A stretch of 64,000 nt of DNA, from the NCBI GenBank assembly GCA_963817075.1, contig CAWFMT010000005.1:310001-374000 (forward strand), read 5' to 3'. The notes below the pieces were generated by a model. That model was given only the letters and a program-made list of their open reading frames with translations, was not told the origin of the DNA and made no database searches. The stretch is from DASPKM01 sp963817075. Its GTDB lineage: Bacteria; Bacteroidota; Bacteroidia; Chitinophagales; Chitinophagaceae. Below, piece after piece: positions 24,441 to 33,321 of the stretch (the first letter of the stretch is position 1; each line of letters begins with the position of its first letter). Made by a program: the position numbers and the translations under genes.

Positions 24441-25556
24441 CTACTCGAACTGATTCTTGATCACAAACCCAGATTCCTTGAGAATCTTTTCTCGTCTGAA
24501 CAAATCAATATCTGACTCCACCATTTCCTTAACCAGCATTCCAAGAGTGTATTTAGGTTTCCATCCAAGCTTTGTCTGAGCCTTTGATGGATCACCAATT
24601 AGCAAGTCAACCTCCGTTGGTCTATAATATTTAGGGTCAACTGCCACAACGGTTTTGCCAATTTCAACCTGGTAATCCGGATTATTGCTTGCAGCTACAA
24701 CAGCAATCTCATTTTCTTCCCTTCCTTTAAATTCCAATTCGATGCCTATTTCAGCAAACGCCATACGAATGAAGTCGCGAACTGAAGTAGTAATTCCAGT
24801 TGCAATTACATAATCTTCCGGTTCTTTTTGCTGAAGGATAAGCCACATAGCTTCAACATAATCTTTTGCATGTCCCCAATCTCTCTTAGCATCAATATTG
24901 CCCAGGAAAATCTTTTCCTGTAATCCAAGTCCAATCTTTGCAACCCCGCGCGTAATTTTTCTGGTTACAAAGGTTTCACCTCTCAATGGAGATTCATGAT
25001 TGAAAAGGATACCGTTCACTGCATACATATTATATGCCTCTCTATAGTTTACAGTTATCCAGTATGCATACAGTTTAGCAACTGCATAAGGGGAACGAGG
25101 ATAAAATGGAGTTTTTTCTGATTGCGGAACTTCCTGCACCATTCCATAGAGCTCAGAAGTTGAGGCCTGATAGATCTTCGTTTTTTTTGTAAGACCAAGC
25201 AACCGCACTGCCTCCAGAATTCTGAGCATACCCAGACCATCTGCATTTCCTGTGTACTCAGGAGTTTCAAAACTGACCTTCACATGGCTTTGAGCTGCCA
25301 AATTATAAATCTCATCGGGCTGAACTTCCTGGATGATCCGTATTAGGTTGGTTGAATCTGTAAGGTCCCCGTAATGAAGGGTAAAATGGATGTTCCTTTC
25401 ATGAGGATCCTGGTAGAGATGATCGATCCTTTCAGTATTAAATAAGGAGGATCTTCTCTTGATACCATGAACCTGGTAACCCTTGCTCAACAAAAGTTCA
25501 GCAAGGTAGGCTCCATCTTGCCCGGTTACCCCTGTAATTAAAGCGATCTTGCTCAT
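24441..25556 (-). CDS. gmd: GDP-mannose 4,6-dehydratase
   Basis: 371 residues, close to the E. coli Gmd length. The NADP fold is at ITGVTGQDGAYLAELLLSKG (residues 7-26), followed by GIKRRSSLFNTERIDH. The catalytic set is T133/E135 (STSELYG) with Y157 and K161 (SPYAVAK). Also present are NHESPLRGETFVTRKITR and the RDWGHAKDYVEAMW signature. It converts GDP-D-mannose to GDP-4-keto-6-deoxy-D-mannose for fcl. The start overlaps the end of the sugar-transferase gene by 4 bases. A second, shorter Gmd homologue lies at 36164-37135. Confidence 0.95.
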   Translation of the reverse strand: MSKIALITGVTGQDGAYLAELLLSKGYQVHGIKRRSSLFNTERIDHLYQDPHERNIHFTLHYGDLTDSTNLIRIIQEVQPDEIYNLAAQSHVKVSFETPEYTGNADGLGMLRILEAVRLLGLTKKTKIYQASTSELYGMVQEVPQSEKTPFYPRSPYAVAKLYAYWITVNYREAYNMYAVNGILFNHESPLRGETFVTRKITRGVAKIGLGLQEKIFLGNIDAKRDWGHAKDYVEAMWLILQQKEPEDYVIATGITTSVRDFIRMAFAEIGIELEFKGREENEIAVVAASNNPDYQVEIGKTVVAVDPKYYRPTEVDLLIGDPSKAQTKLGWKPKYTLGMLVKEMVESDIDLFRREKILKESGFVIKNQFE

Positions 25557-26317
25557 ACGTTAATCGTTCTTTTAGGTAAATCTTTAAAAACCTTATACAT
25601 CAATTGACTCTTTGGAAATATCACCACCCAAATGGTCAGGAAAATAATCGTGAGATCAACAAAGAAAGATTGCCGACGCTGATACCAAATCTCCAATTCT
25701 CCTTTATAAGGAGCGATTTGAGTTTCATAAAATTCTGCAGGCGGTATCCTGGTGTTTGTCATCAGTTCTTCTTCATCACGAAAAACCACAGAGCCAATTC
25801 CTGTAATTCCAGGCTTGCAATTATAAATCTCGAATCGAATGCTTTCAGGATATGCGTTGAATGTTTTATCAACCAATGGACGAGGTCCCACAAGACTCAT
25901 ATCCCCAAGAAGTACATTGAATACCTGAGGTAGTTCATTGATCTTTGTTTTTCGCAAAAACCCTCCCATTGGAGTTACTCTGGGATCGTTTCTCAATGTT
26001 ATAAGCCCAGTTCCAATATTGGGGCTATTCTTGAGCATCGTTGCAAACTTGATGATATTAAAATACCTGTTTAGATATCCTATTCTTTTCTGATAGTAGA
26101 ATATGTATCCCTCACCAGTTAATTTCAATCCGATAATAATGGGGACCAGCAGCGGACTAAGAACAAGTATAACAACAATGGAAATCAAGATATCAAAGAA
26201 TCGTTTTACATATTGATAGAAAGAAGATTTCACCGCGATGGCGCCAGGACGCGAGGGATCGCTAAATGCTCCTTGCGTTCCTTCGCGACTTTGCGTCTTG
26301 GCGGCTAAGTTGCTCAC
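25553..26317 (-). CDS. Initiating monotopic phosphoglycosyl transferase (sugar transferase)
   Basis: 254 residues from the GTG at 26317, which overlaps the previous stop as ATGTGAGC. One hydrophobic re-entrant helix lies near 38-64 (FFDILISIVVILVLSPLL). The PglC/WcaJ catalytic core follows: KRIG near 78, NDPRVTPMGGFLRKTKINEL at 110-129, then GDMSLVGPRP and KPGITGIGSVVFRDEE. The family would transfer a sugar phosphate to undecaprenyl phosphate and start the repeat unit. The Asp of the usual DELPQ dyad is Asn127 here. Residues 3-28 are encoded by an intergenic palindrome; an internal GTG at 26233 would give a conventional 226-residue enzyme. Confidence 0.88.
   Translation of the reverse strand: MSNLAAKTQSREGTQGAFSDPSRPGAIAVKSSFYQYVKRFFDILISIVVILVLSPLLVPIIIGLKLTGEGYIFYYQKRIGYLNRYFNIIKFATMLKNSPNIGTGLITLRNDPRVTPMGGFLRKTKINELPQVFNVLLGDMSLVGPRPLVDKTFNAYPESIRFEIYNCKPGITGIGSVVFRDEEELMTNTRIPPAEFYETQIAPYKGELEIWYQRRQSFFVDLTIIFLTIWVVIFPKSQLMYKVFKDLPKRTINV
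26231..26308. repeat. TTAACCGC-family palindrome inside the sugar-transferase frame
   Basis: It contains CACCGCGATGGCGCCAGGAC at the left and CTTTGCGTCTTGGCGGCTAA at the right, with TTGCGTTCCTTCGCGAC between. It is a degenerate member of the 71-bp palindrome seen at 18068-18138. It lies between the start of the sugar-transferase frame and its first conserved residue, and has no stop codon in that frame. Confidence 0.7.
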
Positions 26318-27525
26318 ATTTTTTGGTCTAAATTCAACCCTGTCTCGATATGCTGAAAAGTAGGCAACAGTTTATTCAATGTCCGCACAACTTCATCCTT
26401 GGAAGAATTCTTACTAAACAATTCCTCAAGATCACTAATTACCGTATCCAACTCTCTTTTCTCCTTCTTTGCAGGATTCATAATAACTCCTAACGCGTGA
26501 AATCTTTGGAGATCCAATTCCTCATCTTCAGTATAAAATTCTTCATACAGCTTCTCGCCCGAAGTGTCTGATTCAAAAAAGTAAACAGGATAGTTTTTGC
26601 CGTTGAACGAGGCAGCTTTAAGCCGGGCATCGGTTTCGGAAGCGCAAGAATCCACTTCATATCCCAACTCATGAAGAAATTCCGTTGCAATATGTTTGAA
26701 CGAAACCAGGTCCTTTTCAAGATCAAGTTTTGGAAAAATAATTTCACCTGAATTTCCTAACATACATGCCAACAAACAGATCTGTCCGGATTCCGCAGGG
26801 GAAACAAAATATCTTTTCACATCAGAGGGGCAGGAGAATGGTTGTTGCTTAAGTAACCTCTCGATAAATCCTGCAAGCAAACTTCCATTGGAAAATGCAA
26901 CATTTGCAAATCTCGCGGTCGTAATTTTTATGTCATCAGAATATGCAAGTATGACTTCCTCCATTAATTTCTTGCTTGCCCCCATGATGTTTACCGGATT
27001 AGCGGCTTTATCAGTAGACACACAGAAGAAATGCTCAGGTGGTGCAACCAATAATGCGTCAAGAAATTTCTTGGCGCGAATGACATTATTCTCGATCATT
27101 GCCTCAATGGAATAAACATCCTTTTCAGATCTCACATGTTTATGTGCCGCGAAGTTTGCAACGATATCAAAAGGGCCTTCACTTGAGAATATTTTCCTGA
27201 AAACCTGATCTCCAAAGTTGATGGGGTAGGATTTGAAATCCATCGGAAGTTTTATATCCTCCCTGCTTCTGCAATCTCTAACAAATTCAGTGAGTCCATT
27301 TTCATTGATATCAACCACAACCAATTTTCCCGGATTAAAAGGTAGCATTGCCTTAATATAGGAAGACCCGATTGTACCGGCCCCTCCAATCACTAAAACT
27401 TTTTTGCCTTCTATCTTATCTAAAAGAGTTTTATTATTTGCAACGATATCGTTCGCCAGAAGGCTCTCGGTCCTACCGGTAATTTTTTCCCTGATGAATT
27501 TCTCTATATTAAATAATCCTTTCAT
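26314..27525 (-). CDS. UDP-N-acetylglucosamine 4,6-dehydratase-like protein (CapD/FlaA1 family)
   Basis: 403 residues, soluble (no N-terminal membrane domain). The NAD-binding motif GGAGTIGSSYIKAM is near 47-60, and the family active-site segment STDKAANPVNIMGASKK follows near 170. The Met in NIMGASK matches the PglF/CapD branch in place of the usual SDR Tyr. It should produce a UDP-4-keto-6-deoxy-HexNAc. It is directly upstream of the initiating transferase (4-base overlap) and downstream of a reductase, so the three probably make and load the first sugar, for example FucNAc or QuiNAc. Confidence 0.86.
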   Translation of the reverse strand: MKGLFNIEKFIREKITGRTESLLANDIVANNKTLLDKIEGKKVLVIGGAGTIGSSYIKAMLPFNPGKLVVVDINENGLTEFVRDCRSREDIKLPMDFKSYPINFGDQVFRKIFSSEGPFDIVANFAAHKHVRSEKDVYSIEAMIENNVIRAKKFLDALLVAPPEHFFCVSTDKAANPVNIMGASKKLMEEVILAYSDDIKITTARFANVAFSNGSLLAGFIERLLKQQPFSCPSDVKRYFVSPAESGQICLLACMLGNSGEIIFPKLDLEKDLVSFKHIATEFLHELGYEVDSCASETDARLKAASFNGKNYPVYFFESDTSGEKLYEEFYTEDEELDLQRFHALGVIMNPAKKEKRELDTVISDLEELFSKNSSKDEVVRTLNKLLPTFQHIETGLNLDQKM

Positions 27526-27542
27526 TCCTGCAAGAATTAACT

Positions 27543-28412
27543 CTATCTATTTTCTTTCAGATACCATTCAACCATTTTTGCGATACCATGCTCACTTGAA
27601 TAAGGCGGAACAAATTTCAAAACTTTGTTGGTATTATAGTTATCGATTACAAAAGAACCAAACAATCTTTTATACAAGCCTGGCTTTGTTTTCTTGAGTA
27701 TGCCTCGAAGACTGTCCGGAATGTTTACCAGTCCGGGTTTCTTGTCCATGGCATTTCTGATGCCTGCTATTAATTCATCTGTACCAAGGGGCCGCTCATC
27801 GCCTGCTATGAAAATACCCGATGCTTTGTTATCAATTATGCGATTGATAAGTTCAATCAGATTATCCAGGAAAACCATACTCCTCTTGTTGCCAGTATTT
27901 CCTAAAGGAAGACGATAACCTTTTGAAGCAAGCTTTAAAATCCGTAACATATTTCCTTTAACTCCGGGACCATACACCAGAGGCGGCCGAACGATTGCTA
28001 TCTTTAAATTCTCCGTCTCTAAAGCTCTAAGTAGTTTTTCCGCTTCCAATTTGCTTTTTCCATAATCATCAGTTGGGGAGCAAGCGGAATCGTCATAGAA
28101 CACTTCATCCTTCGAGTCATCATAGACTTTGACACTGCTTATATAAATGAATTGCTGAATTCCTTGCTCTTTAGCTTTTCTCGCAAGTTCCATTGTCAGT
28201 CCCACATTCACATGATAATACTCAGGACCGCCCGGATTTCTCATATCATGTGCTTTGCCTGCAAAATGGACGATAACATCAATTCCCTGCAAGTCCGTGC
28301 CTGTTGGAATTGATTCTCTAAGTGAAGAGGTATGAATTTGATACCGGCCTTCATTGTATTGAACGAAGCGGGCACCTATAAAACCCCTGGCTCCGGTAAC
28401 TAAGATCCTCAT
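27543..28412 (-). CDS. NAD-dependent epimerase/4-keto-sugar reductase (WbpV/FnlB-like)
   Basis: 289 residues, extended SDR. It shows GARGFIGARF at 7-16, IYISSVKVYDDS near 110 and a catalytic Tyr-Lys pair in DDYGKSKLEAEKLLRAL. The C-terminal substrate part has RPPLVYGPGVKGNMLRILK. Enzymes of this type next to a CapD-like dehydratase reduce the UDP-4-keto-6-deoxy-HexNAc to FucNAc or QuiNAc; the stereochemistry cannot be predicted. It overlaps the glycosyltransferase start region by 4 bases and sits 17 bases upstream of the dehydratase. Confidence 0.8.
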   Translation of the reverse strand: MRILVTGARGFIGARFVQYNEGRYQIHTSSLRESIPTGTDLQGIDVIVHFAGKAHDMRNPGGPEYYHVNVGLTMELARKAKEQGIQQFIYISSVKVYDDSKDEVFYDDSACSPTDDYGKSKLEAEKLLRALETENLKIAIVRPPLVYGPGVKGNMLRILKLASKGYRLPLGNTGNKRSMVFLDNLIELINRIIDNKASGIFIAGDERPLGTDELIAGIRNAMDKKPGLVNIPDSLRGILKKTKPGLYKRLFGSFVIDNYNTNKVLKFVPPYSSEHGIAKMVEWYLKENR

Positions 28413-29185
28413 GCTGCATTTCTCCTGACTGCTGGTTTGATATATTCAAAAATCTTGAAAATATATTTCAGCGATATAAGGAACATATTTGTGTTAACAC
28501 CATTTTCTTTGCAGGCCTTGATGATCTCTTTATTGAGAACATAGCGACTAAAGAAATTTTTATTACTCACTCCACCTGTCCTCATATTAACCAGGACTTC
28601 TGGCAGATACCCTGCTCTTAAGTGATTGGTATGCATGAATCGCATCAGAAGCTCATAGTCTGCAGCGATCTTATAGTCGAGTTTGTAAAGCCCGTATTTC
28701 TCATAATATTTTCTCTTCACATAGAATGATGGATGGGCTGGCATATACCCATATGCAAATTTCTTTGGCTTGAAATTTCCGGATGAATAATATCTAACTA
28801 CTCTCTTCAGATTGTCAGGTCTTACAAAAGCTATATCACCATAGACTGCATCGAGGTTCTGATCCTGGAAAGCCGCAACAATTTTAGAGACTACTTTAGT
28901 ATTCGGGAAGAAATCGTCTGAATTCAAAATTCCAACAATTTCTCCGGTACTCATCCTGATGCCTTTATTGATTGCATCATACAGCCCATTGTCTTTCTCA
29001 CTCACGAACTTTGTAACATTTGGGTAGGACCGTATCATTTCTACTGTTCCATCTGTAGAGGCACCGTCAACAAGGATGTGTTCAATATTCATATAATCCT
29101 GGGCACGTACGCTGTCCAGGGTAGTTTCAAGTGTCGAAGCGCTATTGAACGTGACTGTTATTATGGAGACTTTCATCGATGACAC
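28409..29185 (-). CDS. Family 2 glycosyltransferase
   Basis: 258 residues, GT-A fold. The N-terminal pattern SIITVTFNSASTLETTLDS is followed by HILVDGASTDGT (first Asp) and the metal-binding NSDD near residue 93 (GILNSDDFFP). The C-terminal part has AADYELLMRF, the ED-like catalytic segment. It probably adds an early residue of the repeat unit, given its place beside the initiating transferase set. A second Met at residue 4 is an equally good start. Confidence 0.88.
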   Translation of the reverse strand: MSSMKVSIITVTFNSASTLETTLDSVRAQDYMNIEHILVDGASTDGTVEMIRSYPNVTKFVSEKDNGLYDAINKGIRMSTGEIVGILNSDDFFPNTKVVSKIVAAFQDQNLDAVYGDIAFVRPDNLKRVVRYYSSGNFKPKKFAYGYMPAHPSFYVKRKYYEKYGLYKLDYKIAADYELLMRFMHTNHLRAGYLPEVLVNMRTGGVSNKNFFSRYVLNKEIIKACKENGVNTNMFLISLKYIFKIFEYIKPAVRRNAA

Positions 29186-29482
29186 TTAAATTCAAACTGC
29201 AAAATTTAAAATGTAAAATAAAGAATGGAAGAAGTTGAGCAGTTAAGAAGTTAAAGAACTATGAAATGAAACTGGCTATCTGTAGATATTATATTTTTGC
29301 ATCCTAATTTTACCTTTTTCATTTGGCATTTTCATTCTTGGCTTCATTTTACCTTTTCATTATATACTCCTCATCCTTAGCTTTGCGTCTTTGCTACCTT
29401 TGCCTCTTTGCGAGAAATAATTAAACTACAGTCTTTCATTCTTCATTTTACCTTTTTCATTTTACATTCTAGTTTTCATTTC
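29186..29482. repeat. Long composite intergenic repeat, AAAATGAAAA/TTTTACATTTT family
   Basis: 297 bases without a gene. From left: AAAATTTAAAATGTAAAATA words (29199-29220), the TTGAGCAGTTAAGAAGTTAA block (29236-29255), several TTTTACCTTTTTCATTTGGC-like arrays (29305-29365), a TTTGCGTCTTTGC half element (29380-29415), and a last TTTTACCTTTTTCATTTTAC array next to the carbamoyltransferase stop. The order of blocks repeats that of 24317-24440. A promoter for the glycosyltransferase may hide here but none is convincing. Confidence 0.65.
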
Positions 29483-31222
29483 TCATTTCTGATCCCGCTC
29501 AATCACACAATTCTCCAATACCAGCATATCCATATTAGTTCGCAGGAAACAATCCAGAGCTTCCTTTGGAGAATTAACTATGGGTTCATTTTCATTGAAC
29601 GAAGTATTGAGTAAGACCGGAACTCCGGTTTTTTTTCTGAATGCATCAATCAACAGATAATATCGCGGCGTAATATTTTTATCTACAGTTTGTAGCCGCC
29701 CGGTTCCGTCTGCGTGTGTGACCGCTGGAATCGTTCCGCGTTTTTCTTTCCTTATCGGAAAGACTTTTTCCATAAATGGAACTTCATCCATTACCTCGAA
29801 GTATTCATCTACGTACTCTTTGAGTATAGAAGGTGCAAAAGGGCGAAAGCTTTCCCGCCTCTTGATCTTTGCGTTGAGCAGATCCTTTGCATCCATTCTC
29901 CTGGGATCTGCAATGATGGACCTGGCTCCCAGAGCTCTCGGTCCAAATTCAGCCCGGCCATTGAACCAGCCAACAACCCCGGCATTGATCAGCCTATCAG
30001 ACACGCGATCATACAATTCTTCATCAGAATACTTTGTATAATTAATATTTTCAGATTTCAGGTAGGTTTCAATGTCATCATTTGTAAACCGACTGCCAGT
30101 GTAGGCGGACCAAACTGGATTGGAACGCGGTTGATCCAATACCTGGTTGTACACATAGAGTGCAGCACCCATCGAAATACCTGCATCATGGCCGGCAGAT
30201 GGGATATAAACATTTTTGAATGGAGTATTCCTGGTGATTTTTCCGTTAGCTACTGAATTCTGGGCCACTCCTCCTGCAACACAAATATTCTGCAAACCCG
30301 TTCTTTTCTGAAGATGGGTTAGAATATGAAATACCAATTCTTCTGTAATCCTTTGAACCGAAGCAGCAAGGTCCTTGTGGTATTGTGTAAGACTTTCCTC
30401 CTTCGTCCTGGCCTTACCAAACTTCTGCTCCATAAGCGCAGTATATAAAGGCGCAACTCTTGGCATGTGGTCCTCTCCATATGAAATAATTCCACTTTTT
30501 GCGGACCGAAAGAATTTCAGGTTTAATTTAAAAAGGCCATTGTCAGTAAATTCAAGAACTTCCTTCAACTGGTTTACGTACTTGGGCTCACCATAAGGTG
30601 CAAGTCCCATCACTTTATATTCATCACCATAATGAGGGAATCCAAGCAATTGAGTAAAGGCTGTATAAAAAATTCCTACTGAATGAGGAAAATCAACTGA
30701 ATCCATGACCTCGATCTTGTTGTCTCTGCCAATGCCGATCATAGTTGTAGTGAAGTCTCCCGAACCATCAATTGAAAGCAGGGCAGCCTCCTTAAATGGA
30801 GATGCGAAGAAAGCTGAAGCCAGATGTGAACGGTGATGTTCAACCTGCGTAATTTTCGCTTTTATTAATTCCTTTGTTACAGACGGATCAATCTTATGGA
30901 ATTCTTCTTCCAGTGAGGAAACTTTCTTTGCATTTTTGATGCGATCCAATACGGCATTCCAACCACCTCCGGGATTTCTCAGCAGAAACAATATTTTCTT
31001 ATCCAGTTTAGCTTTAGGATCTCTTCCAATTGCGATGTGATCCAATTCCTTCAAACTGATCCCAGCTTCTCTCAAACAAAATTCCACTGCCATTGAGGGA
31101 AAGCCCGCCCAGTGTTTAACACGTCTGAACCGTTCCTCTTCCGTAGCTGCAATCATGACCCCATCTTTGAAAATAGCAGCAGAAGAATCTGCATGATAGG
31201 CGTTGAGTCCTAGTATGTACAT
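29483..31222 (-). CDS. NodU/CmcH-family O-carbamoyltransferase
   Basis: 579 residues. The N-terminal TsaD-like domain has LGLNAYHADSSAAIF and the metal/ATP-binding HHRSHLASAF near 127, then SIDGSGDFTTT. The C-terminal YrdC-like region carries WFNGRAEFGPRALGARS and ADPRR, then RRESFRPFAPS. The family uses carbamoyl phosphate and ATP to carbamoylate a sugar hydroxyl, as in Nod factors and aminoglycosides. Here it likely decorates the polysaccharide or one of its nucleotide sugars. It is 8 bases downstream of the epimerase gene and the last gene before a 297-base repeat junction. Confidence 0.9.
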   Translation of the reverse strand: MYILGLNAYHADSSAAIFKDGVMIAATEEERFRRVKHWAGFPSMAVEFCLREAGISLKELDHIAIGRDPKAKLDKKILFLLRNPGGGWNAVLDRIKNAKKVSSLEEEFHKIDPSVTKELIKAKITQVEHHRSHLASAFFASPFKEAALLSIDGSGDFTTTMIGIGRDNKIEVMDSVDFPHSVGIFYTAFTQLLGFPHYGDEYKVMGLAPYGEPKYVNQLKEVLEFTDNGLFKLNLKFFRSAKSGIISYGEDHMPRVAPLYTALMEQKFGKARTKEESLTQYHKDLAASVQRITEELVFHILTHLQKRTGLQNICVAGGVAQNSVANGKITRNTPFKNVYIPSAGHDAGISMGAALYVYNQVLDQPRSNPVWSAYTGSRFTNDDIETYLKSENINYTKYSDEELYDRVSDRLINAGVVGWFNGRAEFGPRALGARSIIADPRRMDAKDLLNAKIKRRESFRPFAPSILKEYVDEYFEVMDEVPFMEKVFPIRKEKRGTIPAVTHADGTGRLQTVDKNITPRYYLLIDAFRKKTGVPVLLNTSFNENEPIVNSPKEALDCFLRTNMDMLVLENCVIERDQK

Positions 31223-31230
31223 TTTGAAAA

Positions 31231-32163
31231 TTAAGAATTGATGGGAGTCAGTTCCAACAAGCTTTGGATACCCTCTTCAATTGGTGTAAGTTCTCTTTTG
31301 AGTATCGATTTCATTTTTGAAATATCCGGCAGCCTTCTGCTCATATCGCCTTCCTTCAAAGGTGGCAGGTGAATAATACGTGATGAGGAACCGGTAAGCC
31401 TTATTATTAGTTGGGCCAATTCAAGAATTGACATTTCATTATCGTTGCCGATATTGATGACTTCATTCACGCAATATTCCCCTTCAAGAATATTACTAAT
31501 AGTCTCCACATTATCACTCACATGACAAAACGTTCTTGTCTGCTTTCCATCGCCGTAAAGAGTTATATCAGCATTGGCCTTTGCAAGTTTCAAAAACCTT
31601 GGAACTACAAAATCTTCACTTTGATCGGGTCCATAAGTATTGAAAAAACGAAAAATTGTATAATTCAATCCAAACTCCCGATAATATGATTTGAAGAAAG
31701 ACTCCCCTACATTCTTCACAATCGCATAAGGTAACCTGGAATTCAATGGAGTTGTTTCTTCATTCTGCGGGAATTCAACCGGTTCGCCATAAACCTCTGA
31801 GGAAGAAGAATAGAAAACACGTTTTACACCGGTATTCTTGGAAAGTGAAAGAATATTCTTAATTCCCTCAATATCGTGTAATACAAGGATCGGGTTTTCC
31901 AGGGTCCGTTTCACTCCAACGATCGCAGCATAATGGAAAACATAATCGAAGGAGTGTGACAGCATAATTGCTGATATATCGCTGAGCGAATTCACATCTG
32001 CCTTGATGAATTCTATCGATCCCAAAGCACTCTTAAGCTTATGGATACTTCCTGTGGATAGATTATCTACTACTGTTACTTTATAATTTCGGGTGGACGC
32101 AAGTTTTTTTGCCAGCGAACTGCCAACATTTCCTGCTCCCCCAGTGATTAATACTTTTTCCAT
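31231..32163 (-). CDS. NAD-dependent sugar epimerase/dehydratase (extended SDR)
   Basis: 310 residues. It shows GGAGNVGSSLAKKL at 8-21, the VVDNLSTG segment, SSSSEVYGEP near 118, and catalytic Tyr-Lys in PYAIVKNVGE. The C-terminal half is of the 4-epimerase/UDP-xylose-synthase branch (FFNTYGPDQ, TRTFCHVSDNVE). It could be a UDP-hexose 4-epimerase or a dehydratase; the substrate cannot be assigned. It lies between a GT4 gene and the carbamoyltransferase and may make the sugar that is carbamoylated. Confidence 0.8.
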   Translation of the reverse strand: MEKVLITGGAGNVGSSLAKKLASTRNYKVTVVDNLSTGSIHKLKSALGSIEFIKADVNSLSDISAIMLSHSFDYVFHYAAIVGVKRTLENPILVLHDIEGIKNILSLSKNTGVKRVFYSSSSEVYGEPVEFPQNEETTPLNSRLPYAIVKNVGESFFKSYYREFGLNYTIFRFFNTYGPDQSEDFVVPRFLKLAKANADITLYGDGKQTRTFCHVSDNVETISNILEGEYCVNEVINIGNDNEMSILELAQLIIRLTGSSSRIIHLPPLKEGDMSRRLPDISKMKSILKRELTPIEEGIQSLLELTPINS

Positions 32164-32184
32164 GAATGGATTTTTATAGGCTGA

Positions 32185-33321
32185 TTAATTGAACACTTTC
32201 AAATATTGATCCTTTAGGTCAGATGAATCAAAATAATGCATGCAAAAATTCCATGCACCAAGGCACCATTCATCCATCTCAATCTGATTCATTGCAGCTG
32301 CAATTTCAATGGCCCTAATAAACTTTTTTTCTTCAAGGGGTAAATCCCAGCCAGCTTTGTGATCGGCAAGTCCAATCCATGGAGTTTGATCACTTATCAA
32401 GACTGGACGGCCAGCAGACAGGGCCTCAACTATTGCATGCCCAAAATTTTCGCCTTTAGTTGGCAGGGCAAAAATATGGTTGGCAATTATTATCTCGCGC
32501 ACTTCATGATTTGGCAGTTCGCCAATGAAATTAATTTCAATATTTCCAGGCAATGAGTCCATCAGGACCTTGCATTCCTGCCAATACTCCGGGTCCTCAA
32601 TAGAAGCAATTACGGTTAGAACCACGCTTGCCTTTACGTTCTTGAGAGCGTTTAAGAGAAAATGGAAATTCTTTATTGGATGTATCCTTCCAACAAAAAG
32701 CATCCTTAATGTCCCTTCAATTTTTTGGATTGCCCTCAGAGGTTCCTGAACGCCAGGCAAATTGGGAAGGACAAAGGTTCTGGCCTTATCAAAATATTTC
32801 TGAACATCTTTTTGCTCTGTCTGGTCTGTACAATGAAATGAAATATTATTATACATCCCGGTTAATCGCATCAACCTCAGAAAAAAATGTTTCTTATTTT
32901 TTTTAAACGCAACAGCGCTTTGTTTCAGCATACCCCTGGGAGAGATAATAATTTTTGTATTCACGCTCCCTGTCCTTTTCATCAATATTGGATAAATAGA
33001 AAAGTATTTTGAATACATGCTGTTCAGGTAAATAATGTCAGGGCGGAGAATATTTATTTCTCTTTTTATTGAGGCAAACGAAAGCCAATCTGGGGATGCA
33101 TAGAATACGTTGATAAGAGGAGCGAATTCATGCCATTTATTTTGAGGAATGTTTTTATAGGGCGCCTTATCTCCAAGATCACGATCAGTAGTTAGCACAA
33201 AGATCTCCAGTTCATTCTTCAAACTCTGCGCAAAATTTACGCAGGACCTGATCGGTCCACCCGCCCTGAATCCGGGTTCGAACCAGTCGGCGAGAATGAG
33301 TACTTTTTTTTTAGCCGACAT
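32185..33321 (-). CDS. Family 4 glycosyltransferase
   Basis: 378 residues, GT-B fold. The N-terminal domain begins KKVLILADWFEPGFRAGGP, the usual glycine-rich acceptor loop. The C-terminal donor domain has MLFVGRIHPIKNFHFLL near 210 and the E-x7-E motif in TKGENFGHAIVEAL. It retains the configuration of a nucleotide-sugar donor. The start overlaps the asnB stop by 11 bases. Donor and acceptor unknown. Confidence 0.88.
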   Translation of the reverse strand: MSAKKKVLILADWFEPGFRAGGPIRSCVNFAQSLKNELEIFVLTTDRDLGDKAPYKNIPQNKWHEFAPLINVFYASPDWLSFASIKREINILRPDIIYLNSMYSKYFSIYPILMKRTGSVNTKIIISPRGMLKQSAVAFKKNKKHFFLRLMRLTGMYNNISFHCTDQTEQKDVQKYFDKARTFVLPNLPGVQEPLRAIQKIEGTLRMLFVGRIHPIKNFHFLLNALKNVKASVVLTVIASIEDPEYWQECKVLMDSLPGNIEINFIGELPNHEVREIIIANHIFALPTKGENFGHAIVEALSAGRPVLISDQTPWIGLADHKAGWDLPLEEKKFIRAIEIAAAMNQIEMDEWCLGAWNFCMHYFDSSDLKDQYLKVFN

